Source of the DNA: Owenia fusiformis
Taxonomy: Eukaryota; Annelida; Polychaeta; Sabellida; Oweniidae
Assembly: GCA_903813345.2 (NCBI GenBank)
Contig: CAIIXF020000001.1
Location: 49,371,885 to 49,435,884 of the forward strand
Reading direction: 5' to 3'
DNA length: 64,000 nt
This document shows positions 23,334 through 35,050 of this stretch, one piece after another. The stretch's first letter is position 1; every line of letters begins with the position of its first letter. The position numbers were made by a program, and so were the translations under genes. Below the pieces are notes generated by a model. It searched no databases and had not been told where the DNA came from. It saw nothing but the letters and a program-made list of their open reading frames with translations.

Positions 23334-24240
23334 CTATATTTTTGCTAACTTGTTCATAGGCAGTCTTTAATACGTTTTTAGTGAGTTTAAACCCGTTTGC
23401 AATTAGTTCTACCTCGTTCTCAATACTAGTACGTCCTTAGACAGTTCAACTCGTTGTAAAAACGTCCCCAGTAGGATTGAAGTACGACGGTTCCGTTCGT
23501 AGTACGTCCAGCTCGTCGTTAGTACGTTGTCACTCATTCTAAATGTAGAACGTGACGACCACGAGAACATTTTGAGCATGCTCTAACTTCTAGAGGACCT
23601 ACCCGTTCGAGTACGTTCGATGAAGTTTCTAAATAGACCCCAAACGGTTCTAAGTACGTCCAGTCCGTTCGTACACAGTTGAAGCCCAGCTCATCCAAAA
23701 ATGGATGAATTCCCCAAAAGAAATATTAAACGGGCCTTAGCTGGTGATTCCGATCATGTGATTTGTGTGAAGAGAAGAGGGAAAACCCCATGATTCAATT
23801 GATAACATACGATTTCCTCCTTCGCGCACCTCCTTTCCCGGAAGTACGTATGTCAAAGCCCAAGTATACTTGGCTACCCATCTATTCTGACTCTTGCCGA
23901 AGTATTCTGACCTGACCCAAGTATTCTTAGTTTACTTATTTCTTCGAATACACTCGATAGATGTCCACGTTAGTTTTTTAATCATTTTGTGGTTGGATTT
24001 ATTTTATTTAAAAGGTCAAAGTTTTCAAATTGACCTAGTTTTAAACCAATCAACGATCGACTCGCTAAACCAATCAGCGACGATGTCATCTCAATACAGA
24101 TTTACATTATAAGCGTATGTCATCTTTGAACCCTTGGGTTTCTCCCCCTCTTTTTGAAGAGTATGTTTACGGTCATTCTTTGACATAACCAAAGAAAACC
24201 AGATGGGAAATATCGAGATAAGATTCCCAGTTTCCATGAG
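23334..24240. other. Diverged CpG-rich repeat then non-coding DNA
   Basis: Up to about 23700 this continues the acgtcc/ttcgt-rich sequence described for the preceding element. The rest has no exon that I recognise. Confidence 0.3.
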
Positions 24241-24249
24241 AACAATACA

Positions 24250-24660
24250 AGAAATTGTTTAAAGGACGATTCTCGGTTTGGAGAACAGTCTCCTGGGCTT
24301 ATAATTTTTTTCATGAAAAAATAGAAATATTACCCAAATTAAATTATGAATTTTCAAAAGAGGACATTTAGATCTACAAGATGTAAAAATAACAAATTGG
24401 TCTGAAGCAGGGATAACGCTCAATTAGACCGATTCAATAAAATACAAGTCTCGATTTTGGGGAAAGAAGTTCATCAGTGTACTGCGCTAATATATTTTTG
24501 CGAAAAATCTAGAAATATTACCCAAATTAAATTATGACTATTCAAAAGAGGACATTCAAATCTATATTATGTTAAAAAAATCAAATTTGTCCGAAGCAGG
24601 GATAATGCTCATTTAGATTGATGAACTTCGTTCTCCAAACCGAGAATCGTCCTTTAAATT
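24250..24660. repeat. Inverted ends enclosing a direct duplication
   Basis: aggacgattctcggtttggagaac (about 24263-24286) is the reverse complement of gttctccaaaccgagaatcg (about 24631-24650). Between them, a block of about 120 bp starting gaaatattacccaaattaaa (24325) recurs at about 24511 with aggacatt and gaagcagggataa in the same order. It looks like a foldback element with an internal tandem duplication. Confidence 0.6.
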
Positions 24661-25658
24661 GACAGTTTATGAAAGTTAATTTAGCATGCTTGGTAACATT
24701 GATCTTTATGTGTTACTAGTTATCTTTTACAAAATGATATGGACCATAGCGTCATCACCGTGGTTACTATAGCAACCGTAAAATGTTAAGCAGTAGGCGT
24801 ATATACATGAAACTTTGACAGTGTAAGGGAATAAGATATGGACACATATATACCAACTATGAACAAGATTGGTCCATTATTCTCACAATAAGACATATTT
24901 GTGAAAAACATTTTGAACAACCCATTAAATTGCCGCTAATGTTGTAAAACCATGGCAATTAGCTAATTGAAATCGATTGTAATTGTTTATATTAGAAATA
25001 ATAAATTGATAACATGAAAAATATATATTCTTAAACCTCAGAAAAATGATTATCAAGAGAAAAACACACAATTTAGGCAAAGAAATGGGTCGATCTTGGA
25101 ATTGTCTGAAAACATGTTCTTGGGTTGATTTAATTTCAAAATAAGTATGGCATCAGTGAGTTAAGACTATTATATTTATCATTTCATAAGAATTTAGCAT
25201 ATGATCGTACATAGGATTTATATCGTATATGTGTAGATATTATATTTGAGATTGTAAGGAATGAACTGGAATGTTTTAACTTTACATCATTTCTCACTCC
25301 CTATAGATTCAATTCTGCCTCTAATATAAGTGTTAATGAGACGTATTAGCACCCATTCATAAAATGGAATAATTACAGCTTGGCTATCTCTTGCTTCCTG
25401 ATTGGAATAAGTTTGAAATAGCTTGCCATCTTATAGGGGCGACCACAATGTTATTGGCTAGTATAGAGACTTCACTAAGAATTCAGCTAATGTATGCCCG
25501 GGGGCGTAGCCAGCATCCCAAATTGAGTGAGGCAAAAATGCATCTTCTGCACTTATCTCCTACCAAGACGATCTCTTTGATATTAGAGATAGACACAGAT
25601 GTTACTTCCTGCGAAAGCTATTTGGATTTTGATATAATAGCTTTCCCACGGAGCATTT
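24661..25658. other. No gene seen
   Basis: AT-rich sequence. About 25285-25330 resembles 11165-11210 (tcactccctatagat), a fragment of a dispersed repeat. Confidence 0.3.
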
Positions 25659-26136
25659 AGACAGCTCAATGATCGTGACCTTTGAAATCGAATTAAGTCG
25701 ATCCGCGGCTTACTTTTGGTCTCTAACTGTGTCTTACATCAGTATCATCAATCCGTGTAAGTATTGGAGCGCTGGAATACTTCTTTTTCGATCAAGACTT
25801 GTAATTGTTAGTCGAGTGAATCGTTTTACTGCCAAATTCCAATATGGCGGTTTCTGCTCGGACATTTCCGTAAATCTCCGGAGGTTGTCCGAACCTAACT
25901 AATTCTCAAAATTCATTTCGTTCGTTGCGTATCTCGCACCTAGCAAACCGCCATATTGGAAATAGGTCTAAAAAACTTTCACTCGATGAACAATTTACAA
26001 GTCTTGATCGAAAAAGAAGTACTCCAGCGCTCCAATACTTACACGGATTGATGATACTGATGTAAGACACAGTTAGAGGCCAAAAGTAAGCCGCGGATCG
26101 ACTTAATTCGATTTCAAAGGTCACTATTGATCAGCT
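25659..26136. mobile_element. Foldback element, ~200-bp arms
   Basis: The left arm (25659-25850) and right arm (25935-26136) are reverse complements almost throughout: gacctttgaaatcgaattaa and agtcgatccgcggcttactt on the left have their complements on the right, and the inner part ccaatatggcgg pairs with ccgccatattgg. The tip is only about 80 bp. Near-identical arms imply a recent origin or gene conversion. Open frames on the two strands are mirror readings of the arms, not genes. Confidence 0.85.
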
Positions 26137-27440
26137 GTTCACTTCTCCGTTTGAGAGCCATAAGTTTCAAAATCTAACATGGCTCTCGAAGTGAGTAACA
26201 CAGATGGTCTTTGTGCGAGGTAACTTTTGCTCTAAAACGTCTGCACTGCTCTTAACATCGTTTAATTTGTAAGAAAGGGTGTGCGTACTTAGCTACATTT
26301 TTTGTACTGCCAACGTTTACAGAAACATTTCCCAGACTAAAAATTATCATTTTATTATGTCACATGGTAGAATCTTTTTTGGTCAAAGTTTTGTTTTAAT
26401 CCTAGTTTTAAGTAAAAACATTTAGTTCGAAATTTCTGATCTCGTCTTCCAGTATATGCATGACGCTTCTCTAAAGTGGGAACAACGTCCGCTGAGTCGT
26501 ATATTTCAAAATCCAAACATAAATAATTGATTGTTATTAACTTATTGTACCCGTTTCATATGAATCAATAAAGAGGTTCAAGTTTTAGTGTTATACGAGT
26601 ATTTCGACCCCCGGGTATTACTGTCCCGCTCTCAATTCACTTTTCCAGGTATCTAATTACAATTATCTCAATCGGCCAAGTAGACAGTAATGAGGGGAAA
26701 ACTACTCCAAATAGCTGAGGCCCAGGAATACGTGAAAAATGTTTAAAATGCCCGCTAGTGTACTGAGTTGTTAATGCGTGGTTTATAAAGGTATATACTT
26801 TAACTATAGATTACTTACATGGATAAGAATAAGACTGATTTTTATAAGCTTAATGGATAAGAATAAGACTGATCTTTTTTTATTAATGACAGTATACCCG
26901 GGCCTCAGCCAAATAGAATCATAATTCTACACGTTCACGTACATTTTTCAAAAAACGTAATCTTAATCTCCCAAAATATCATAACCAATCTACACGTAGT
27001 ATATCTTATTTGCGTAGCATTGCCTAAGTTGGTGTCTTTTATCTTTTTCATATTAATTGGAAATCAAGATAACAAGAGATAATACCGACTTAGGCAAGGC
27101 TAATTTTCCTTAAACCCATTTTCATTTGCCTTGCCTATTTTGGATCCAGGCGAGGACTTTTTTACTTACTCACTTGAGTGCTATTTGTTAAACCCTGTAA
27201 AATAATTAGCCTCTAATATTGTGAAAATTGCCAAATAAGACAAATTAGATGAAATGCGTCAAATCAATGACGACATTAATATCAATATCGCTATGAATCA
27301 CACGTGATCACAATAAATGAACAACAAAGTATGACTGGATGGAAACGTAACCTACATTTGTGCAGAAAACTGTGACTGAATCAAAAGATTTTCCATCTCG
27401 TAATTTCAAGCATTTTTTCAAGAGAGAATTGACATACATT
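26137..27440. other. Small inverted repeats, no gene seen
   Basis: Two short inverted-repeat pairs are visible: cccgggtattactgtcccgc near 26611 with acagtatacccggg near 26887, and gcctaagttgg near 27023 with cgacttaggcaaggc near 27087. Both could be decayed MITEs. No exon recognised. Confidence 0.4.
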
Positions 27441-27478
27441 CCCATGATACGAGAAATAAATACAATTTGATAATAAAG

Positions 27479-27625
27479 AGATTTAGAACTGAAACTGGTC
27501 GTAAATCAATTGCGGTCAGGGGAGCAATACTTTATAATTCTTTGTCAACAGATTTTAGAAACGCAACCCATATAAAACAGTTTGAAAAAATGATCAAATA
27601 TGATCTTATTTATCAATACCAGTGA
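27479..27625 (+). pseudogene. Non-LTR retrotransposon (LINE) ORF2 C-terminal remnant
   Basis: The frame reads RFRTETGRKSIAVRGAILYN, then SLSTDFRNATHIKQFEKMIK, and stops at TGA (27623-27625). This matches the common tail of LINE reverse-transcriptase proteins, in which RTxxGRxSxxxxGxxLWNSLP is followed by a NAxxLxxFKxxLK helix. Immediately upstream (27440-27478) the reading frame is broken, with HSHDTRE-like residues still discernible. Only this 3' end survives, as is usual for 5'-truncated LINE copies; the sequence to about 27850 would be its 3' UTR. Not functional. Confidence 0.72.
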
Positions 27626-27962
27626 TACTTTGTGCTTCCATCGGTTCTTTTTTTCAATTAAATTCAAATTATTTATGGTTTACAACTAAAACATGATTGC
27701 TGAAAATCTAACGAGCCATGAAATGTATACGCCCCTCTGGGGGTCTTTTTCATGTATTGTATCAAACATTGTATCTTTCTGTTTCACCTGAAACATCTCA
27801 GGGCTGAGAAGAAATGAGATGTCATGGTTTATCATGATGCTTTTCTAGAGCCCTTTTGAAAATCAAATCATCGAGTATAAGGAGTCTTCGGTCAATCACA
27901 TCCACATGCAAACTAGCCTACGTGGTTCTAGGATTCATCTAGGATACGAAGATAGCTTACAT

Positions 27963-29397
27963 ATACTATGGTTGGCCTATTAGTATAAAGAATACATGCG
28001 TTGTTTACGGGTGTGTAGGCGTTAATTACGCCCGTGTAGGCGTTAATTACGCCCGTCAAAGCGTTAATTACGCCCGTCAAGAAGTGAATTCTATACGCGT
28101 TAAAACAAATACAGGCGTAAACTAACGGCGTTAAAATGTTCAATAGCGGGCGTCAAGACAGTATCTAACACCCGTTGAAAAACATCTATACGCCCGTCGA
28201 GTTCATTTTAGCGCCGTGAATTATGAACCAATCAGCAACTTGCTTACATGATGATACGATGCATTATATCTAAAGTTACAACTCCAAGATCCTTGTGCAA
28301 GTTAATAACATACTCATGATTGTGCCAGGAACAACTGTTGCAATTGGAGGCATATGAAATATTATTTCTTTTCTGGGTATCTCGGTGCACTATTTGTTCA
28401 AATGTGAAAGATGTACATCGTATATTAAATGAGTTATGTATTCCTGGAAATAACATGTGACATATAAAGACGGCTGCATAAAGATTCCAAAAAGTACACA
28501 TCTCCCTAACACCAAATTTGAACATATGTTGGCTAGGTATACTAGGTATATAGGCTCATTTGACATTTTCAGTACATTTTCAAAAAATGCCAGATCTGCA
28601 GGATATAGTCTAGAGTCAATTTGCAGTTGATCAGATACTATAATTCTAGTATCTGGACACATCCTTTAGAGGGATACACTAGCGATCTGACTGTATAATG
28701 AGACTGTAAGCTGCAATGCCACCGTGAATGCGTGTGAGCTTAATAAGTCCCTACCTAGCCTACCTCTGAAGCCGACGCCTAGATTGGAGAATTATCCAAA
28801 AATCATCGTATTTAGAAACCAAACATGTATACCTTCTCAAAATATTCTGCAATGTTGTCGTTTCTACAATGGGTGTTGATAACTGCCAACACAGTACATG
28901 TCTCTTCAATTTGCCTTTTAATATGATTTACTAAAAAATGAATACTTCTTTGGTTAAATCTAGTTCAATCTTGAACGAATATTTAAGGACCTCAATGCAA
29001 CACACTAAAATGTAAGCAGGCTTCTGATTGTTGTTTACTAGCGCAAGTATCTCGGAGTTGCTCTTTTAGCAAGGATGCATTAAATCATCATGTAAGTAAG
29101 GTTCTGATTGGTTCATAATTTACGGCGCTAAAATAAACTCCACGGGTGTGAAGATGTTTCTCAGCGCGTGTAAAATAACAGTCTTAACGCCCGTAATTAA
29201 TAATTTTAACGCCGTAAGTTCACGCCTGTAAATGTATTCTGAACGCCCGTAGAATTTACTTCCTCACGGGCGTAATTTACGCCTACACAGGCGTAATTTT
29301 TCGTCAGCACGGGCGTAATTTTACATCTACACGAGCGTAATTAACGCCTACACACCCGTAAACAACGCATGCATTCTTTATACTAATAGGCCAACCA
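27963..29397. mobile_element. Foldback element with iterated GGCGTAATTAACGCC motifs
   Basis: Arms of about 290 bp (27963-28256 and 29083-29397) are inverted copies. The outer ends read tggttggcctattagtataa and its complement. Next comes a tandem series based on tgtaggcgttaattacgccc, itself partly palindromic (GGCGTtaattACGCC), and the inner edge is taaaatgaactc / gaaccaatcagcaac-like sequence. The unique centre of about 820 bp has no recognisable gene. Confidence 0.8.
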
Positions 29398-29650
29398 TAT
29401 GCATGCGTTGTTTACGGGTGTGTAGGCGTTAATTACGCTCGTGTAGATGAACATTTTAACGCCGTTAGTTTACGCCTGTATTCGTTTTAACGCGTATAGA
29501 ATTCACTTCTTAACGGGCGTAATTAACGCTTTGACGGGCGTAATTAACGCCTACACAGGCGTAATTAACGCCTACACGGGCGTAATTAACGCCTACACAC
29601 CCGTAAACAACGCATGTATTCTTTATACTAATAGGCCAACCATATACATA
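29398..29650. repeat. Extra solo arm joined to the foldback element
   Basis: Directly abutting the right end at 29397, another gcatgcgttgtttacgggtg...aacaacgcatgt unit begins. It runs through the same tandem GGCGTAATTAACGCC series and ends with the same ttctttatactaataggcca terminus at about 29643. It is an additional hairpin unit built from two termini, so three termini lie in a row. Confidence 0.7.
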
Positions 29651-29768
29651 GGCGTCCACTCGATCTGTTTACTGCAGTAAAGCATGTAAACACGGTGTTA
29701 TAGCATGACGGATACGCCACCTCTGAAAACGAGGTTAGTCGAATACGATCACTGATTTATCCAATAAA

Positions 29769-31009
29769 ATGGCCACGATGAAACAGAAAGCTAAGGTAGG
29801 TGCATTATTTTCTACTACTGCGTATCAATAAAAGCATGAAAGATTTATGTAAACGTCGCATTCGGTGATGCATTCAGTAATGTTATTTTGAACGTAGTCT
29901 TTGCAAATCGACGCCCATGGATAACATGAAATAAGCGAAAAACTGTCGAGTTTGAAATTCAAATCTTCATAAAATTTAGTAATTTGTTTCTTTTCCTCGT
30001 TAGGGCATGCTCTACATTGCGCAACAACCTTGGTGTATATAAATATAACCTACATACGATCATACAAAGCCAATTTAGCATTGTAAACCACTTAATTTGT
30101 TCTACTCAAGCCATAATAATGTATTTTGAATTTGCGGATACGCCAAAAATTGATAGACAGTTACGCGAACCTCGTTCATATATGTAACACCGAATCATTT
30201 CATATCGCTTGTGATCCAAAATTGAAATGTTTTTCAACCGGATTTGAGTTTTGTAAGCTATAAATAGATGAAATCGTATTATTACCACCTTGCGGGGCCT
30301 GTTCTAGGGGTTTTAGTACTAGTTGAGAAGGCATTTAAATTGCTATATTGACGTGAGCAATATTGTGTCGGGAGTTAATGACTTTAGTCGGGCAATAATG
30401 ACATTATCCGCCCGGCTATGTTTCCCGGGAAAAGTGATATCGTTCAGTGCGTAAGATTTTCTATTTCAAATTTGCTATTTCAGCCCTGGGCATTAACGGT
30501 GGTAATAATAGTAATAACGTCATTTCTGCGGGCAAAATAGTGAAATATTGGACCTTGGGCCTGCGGCCCTTGGTCCAATATTTCACTATATTGCCCTTTG
30601 AAATGACGTTATTGTACTATTATGAAGATGGTGACACAAACAGCTGAATATGATTTGTGTTTATAATTTCAGTTCCAGAGCGACGTGTGCCTGAAGTCAT
30701 ACACAGCAAAAAACGGATTGAAATTGCATGAATTGCAAACTCATTTAGGACAGCCAAAGTTTGTATGTGAAATTTGTGCCAAAGGATTTTTTTAGGAAAA
30801 TAGATATGGAAAGACACGCGCTTGTACACAGTGGGGAAAAGCCACATAAATGTACACAATGCGATAAAGCATTCGCGACCACTGGGAGTCTAACACGCCA
30901 TTTGAAAGTTTGTAAAAAGTCATCAAAAGATTTCGTTTGTGAGTTCTGTTCCAAAAAATTCAAGGCACACCAATATTTGAAAGAACATAGTAAAAGGTTT
31001 AAGCATTAA
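29769..31009 (+). pseudogene. C2H2 zinc-finger gene with a single-base frameshift
   Basis: Proposed exon 1 is 29769-29795 (MATMKQKAK, donor gtaggt). Exon 2 is 30673-31009 (acceptor atttcag, stop TAA). The exons join in phase 0. Exon 2 encodes four finger-like units: SDVC...HELQTH (first Cys replaced by Ser), CEIC...HALVH with the linker SGEKPHKC, CTQCDKAFATTGSLTRHLKVC and CEFCSKKFKAHQYLKEHSKRFKH. Inside the second finger a run of seven T (30787-30793) shifts the frame and creates TAG; six T would keep it open. This is either a true disabling insertion or a homopolymer error, and the other fingers look well conserved. C2H2 fingers of this kind bind DNA in the nucleus. The short first exon is less certain than the finger exon. 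The stop faces that of the minus-strand gene ending at 31042, with 32 bp between. Confidence 0.6.
30503..30625. mobile_element. Palindromic MITE in the zinc-finger gene intron
   Basis: Arms of about 59 bp with few mismatches: taatagtaataacgtcattt and agtgaaatattggaccttgg on the left, complements on the right, tip ggcctgcggccc. It lies inside the proposed intron 29796-30672. RNA from either strand could form a long hairpin. Confidence 0.8.
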
Positions 31010-31041
31010 CTAATACGACTTTTTCGAAGGGTAATTTTGAT

Positions 31042-31758
31042 TTACCACCATATAGCCTCTGGTAATATATGTCTAATGTCACTCATGACATCATCAATTA
31101 ATTTGGAGTTGTTTTCTTCCGTCGCCTGTTCGTTGTTACTAATTTCTTCATTTGCCTCTTCATTACAATCATTTTCACTTTCATTGGCTTTCGCTATTTT
31201 TTCCTTGCCCTATAGAGGCTCAAGCAAGAGCGTCTCTTGCGAGTCCTGAAAACAGATATAGGCAGTTCACACATAGAGAGCTATCCATCTAGCGACCTTG
31301 ACTTGACAGGAACTTGCATGTAACCGTCCGCTAACATCTAATGTAAAACTAATACAATGCGTTGCTGTCCATAAAAAATCATGCAATACATACGTATCTG
31401 TCTAACGACCTTCCAATTGAAACCTTATTATCTACAATATTCACCACATTTCTGTTCTGCATTTGTCATTTTATGGCTTGTTTATACATAGTTTACGTAC
31501 AGTTAGTATTTTGAGTGGCTCTGAGGCACATATACTGAGAAAACACGAAAAAGGACTAAAAATTATGAACTTTGAAATCTCAGCTGGGTAAGTTTACAGC
31601 TTATATTCTGCTTCTTGTAGACCACACGACAGATTTAACTCAATCTTTATAACCATTCACACATGCATCACCGAATGGAACTAGTTGAAAAGGAAAGCTT
31701 ACCTGTGAATCTTGCCTACAGGCGAAAAAGAGGACATGCTGTCTTTCCCGTCCGCCAT
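31042..31758 (-). CDS. Small gene of unknown function, two exons, possible frameshift
   Basis: Exon 1 is 31758-31703: ATG in an AAAATGGCGGAC context, MADGKDSMSSFSPVGKIH plus two bases, donor gtaagc. Exon 2 is 31245-31042, after a good acceptor (ctgttttcag). In the joined phase it reads RTRKRRSCLSLYRARKK and then meets TAG. In the frame one base over, the rest of the exon is fully open, acidic and ends IRHILPEAIWW. The switch point is a run of six A on this strand (31202-31197); seven A would join both parts into a protein of about 90 residues with a basic middle and acidic tail. So either the run is mis-sequenced, the gene is broken, or the product is a short basic peptide of about 35 residues. 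I do not recognise a family. Confidence 0.42.
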
Positions 31759-32021
31759 TTTTTGTTATCGTTACCGCAAAATTTGGCCAATTGCCTTGTC
31801 GTATCTGTCATGCTATATCACCGTGGTAAAATGAGTCCTCATTACAAGGGCCTCGTTTGTAGCGGTAATCGAGCAACAATACAATTGTGTTTCGTCAACA
31901 CCGAATTATTACCAATGTTTACTAATAAATACGGTGTCAAGTACTCTCATTCCTTAATGTGTTACATTGAATAATGGGTAGTGAGGGAATAGAAGAATAT
32001 AGTTTCACGTCATTCCAATAG

Positions 32022-34325
32022 CACTGGGGATGAACTGGAAACGAGGGAGGTTTTGCCTCGTATCAAAATGGCGGCGCGTGAAAAAATTTCATTCGGTAAG
32101 GTTTTTGTTTTTTACAATTTTCGTGCTTTTATCCTTCAAATTAAAACTTAATATTTGGCAAGTAAATAGTCTATAAGTTCCGGTTTTATAATATGATTGC
32201 AAATTAGAAATCAATACAGACATTGCTGAGATATTTACATTTCAATTCTCTCACTTAGGAAACGAGGCACCTGTCTACATTTTGTAACAATGAAACGAGG
32301 CAATGTTTGACTTGCAACGAGGCAACTATTCTTTCTGTGATAGTGTCTACATTTAATGATCTTATTTCCACCGTTCTGGTCACATACGACCGATTACGTT
32401 TTACACGATATACATGATTATATATGTAAGAGTTAAAAAGAATATTCATATTGTTCATAACAGTCATTCCATATATAAGCAGACATTCGTGTCGCCAAGG
32501 GTTTTTTCTCAAGCGTTAATAGATATATATAGAAACTTTTTAAGAACATCTACTTAGGACCAATACCCACTTGTACAACCACCAAACAGCAAATTTTAAT
32601 TGTTTGGTAGTAAGTGAGAATTTGTTCTAACTTAATTTGATGACAAATTCCTCAGGTACGTTATGTCGCCAGAGTGCATAGTGATGTTTTATAAGCACAA
32701 CTGAAGTAGTTATAGATTTTAGAACACATCCAAACTTCCTGAAAAAATACCTGTAGGTATTTACTGTATTTTACCAACGTTTCGAGTAATTTAATCCTTT
32801 CCAACGTAATAATCAGATCCCCGGAACCCATGTCGCCAGTTTTTTTTTTCTAAAATACCACTTTAGATATTTCAATTTCTAGAGAATGCACGAATCACTT
32901 AAATGTTTAACCCAGAGTGATATTTTATCAGAAAATGATTTATCAAAATGCATGCAAAGTTCAAAAACTGTATTCTATCCAGATCAAAAGTTATAGGTCA
33001 TAAAGGTGTCATTTTTCAATTCAAAAGATAAGGATTTTAAGGTACGTTACAACATTTCCCAACATTTTGTAATATCTTGATGGAATTAGTAAATAAATTC
33101 TTGAATATGACAAGGCGGACATTCAATACAATGTGCTCATTACCTTTGTTCGCTCTGTTGTATTGCTTTATTGGAACATGTAATGAATTTTCCTCATGTA
33201 CGTTGCAATAAGGTACGTTACGGAAAGTGCGAAATAAGTTGATTACTCAGCAATAAATGCTGCTCAAGTGGAGGAGATCATCACGTGATCTCATGATACG
33301 CCATACTTTATTTGCAGTCAAAGGAAAAGGGATTTCTTCCTAATAATCCCTAAATAATACAGCAATCGCGTAAGTACAACACCTGTATCTTTTGCCTAAG
33401 CAAAGCTGGTAATTAATCAACTTTTTTCCCAAATCACATACGACTTGAGTTTTATATCAATTAAGGTACGTTGCTTTTGATAACGTCGCTTAATACCTGT
33501 TTTATTTCTGTCTTAATAGTGGTAACTAACCCGGGAATACACAATTTGTTGCAGAATATGGCCAAGACTAAAGCAGAAATTCAAAAGAACTATACAGGGC
33601 GTATCAAAAAAACTAGTAATGACTACATCAATTTCATTTAATGTACCATAAAGCCATGTCTCTCCTCTTTGCAATGATATGTCATTCATTCACACGTGGT
33701 AATGGTTGGGTGAGAAATCCTTCCATTTGCACAGTGGGTCAAAATCGGCTCTGCGCCATGTTTTAGATATTGAAAAAATCAGTGCAAGGGCTAAGTGCCA
33801 ATGGAAGTTCCCCTGACTTTAATTGTTGTGACTTTTTCTTTTGGAGCTATCTCAGGAGCATCTGTGCTCACAATTCCTCCACCAGATATTGCAAAATCTC
33901 GAGAAAGATTTGCCCATGGGCTGCTTTTCTTTGCTTTAACCCACACATGATTCAGGGCTCCGTACACTGACTTTTGCAATATTTATAACTTGGTTCGAAG
34001 CCCATTTTTAATTAAATATGGTTGCCTCGTTTCATTCTTAAGAATGCTATATAGCTGCCTCGTTTCCTTGAGAAACATGCCTCGTTTCCTAAGTGAGAGA
34101 ATTGATATGTAAATATCTCAGCAATGCCAGTATTGATTTCTAATTTGTAATCATATTATAAAACCGGAACTTATGAACTATTTACTTGCCTAATATTAAG
34201 TTTTAATTTGAAGGATAAAAGCACAAAAATTGTAAAAAACAAAAATCTTACCGAATGAAATTTTTTCACGCGCCGCCATTTTGATACGAGGCAAAACCTC
34301 CCTCGTTTCCAGTTCATCCCCAGTG
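32022..34325. mobile_element. 2.3-kb element with CACTGGGG ends, long arms and 5-bp AATAG flanks
   Basis: The ends CACTGGGGATGAACTGGAAA and its complement border arms of about 250 bp (32022-32280; 34070-34325). Both borders carry AATAG (32017-32021 and 34326-34330), a possible 5-bp target duplication. A CAC start plus a 5-bp duplication is the pattern of Transib/RAG-like transposons, but the heptamer-like end differs from the usual CACWRTG, so the superfamily is only suggested. Inner arm edges carry repeated GAAACGAGGCA. The centre has four ggtacgtt motifs and a mariner fragment. No Transib transposase is visible, so this copy would be non-autonomous. Confidence 0.65.
33590..33985 (+). pseudogene. 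Mariner-type transposase remnant
   Basis: After a degenerate mariner-like end (tatacagggcgtatc, about 33591), one frame reads GSSPDFNCCDFFFWSYLRS at about 33807-33863. This matches the mariner SPDLxPCDFFLWxYLK block, which contains the third catalytic acid (D in CDFF). Frames around it are interrupted. The 33611-33760 part is similar to 3515-3660 inside the foldback element at 2886-4035, so both derive from one mariner family. It is nested inside the CACTGGGG element. Confidence 0.6.
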
Positions 34326-34484
34326 AATAGAGAAAAATATTATCTAAGTATTTTCTGATGTATTATTTTCCGATATGAAATGAGCAGAAATGAATCTAGT
34401 TTTTACATCACTCGGCTGTCTCTTCACTCCTCAAAAAGGGCATTGGCCTCCATGGGGATCATGCGTAGAAATAATTAAGGATTT

Positions 34485-35050
34485 AAGCCTTGGACTCAGT
34501 GCATTGTGTGCTGAACCATTCCACGAAGATGTTGATTCCAAATCTTTTAGAAGTTTAGGAAACAACGTCTGAGTTGAATGAAGCAGCCACAATGCATTGA
34601 GTCTTGGGCTTAAATTCTTTTCACACATTGCAAAATATTTTCTATAAAATCAACTTAAAGATACAAAATTACTAAAAGAGCATATTTTCAAGGAAACTTT
34701 TTGCAAGGGTCAAGAATATAAATTCACACAAAGCTAGGCAATGTGTGTCCGATTCCAGCCAATCCGAACAGAGTATTCACATAATGAACAGTGTGTGAAA
34801 TATCAATAACGCATTTGTTGTGTACAGTTGCTAAGAGATAAAGATTGAAATGAAGTTTTCCAATACTTGACCCTTGCAAAAAGTTTCATTGAAAATATGT
34901 TCTTTTTGTGATTTTGTAACTTTTATGTGATTTTCTAGAAAATATTCTGCAATGTGTGAAAAGAATTTAAGCCACTCCACTCAGATGTTGTTTCCTAAAC
35001 TTTGCATTCCAAGATTTGGAAACAACATCTTCAAACTTAAATCCTTAAAC
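34485..35050. repeat. Foldback repeat with 15-20% diverged arms
   Basis: ggatttaagccttggactca (about 34479) and ttaggaaacaacgtctgagt (about 34555) have counterparts in reverse order at about 34980-35045 (actcagatgttgtttcctaa; acttaaatcc). Inner arms pair as well: caaggaaactttttgcaagg (34691) with cccttgcaaaaagtttcatt (34871). No gene. Confidence 0.6.

Noticed and set aside
25669-26124. Two opposite-strand frames of 72-77 codons with near-identical peptides
   Set aside because: They are mirror readings of the arms of the 25.7-26.1 kb foldback element.
27928-29680. Repetitive frames containing TGVINAYTGVINA
   Set aside because: Translations of the tandem GGCGTTAATTACGCC motif in the two arms of a foldback element.
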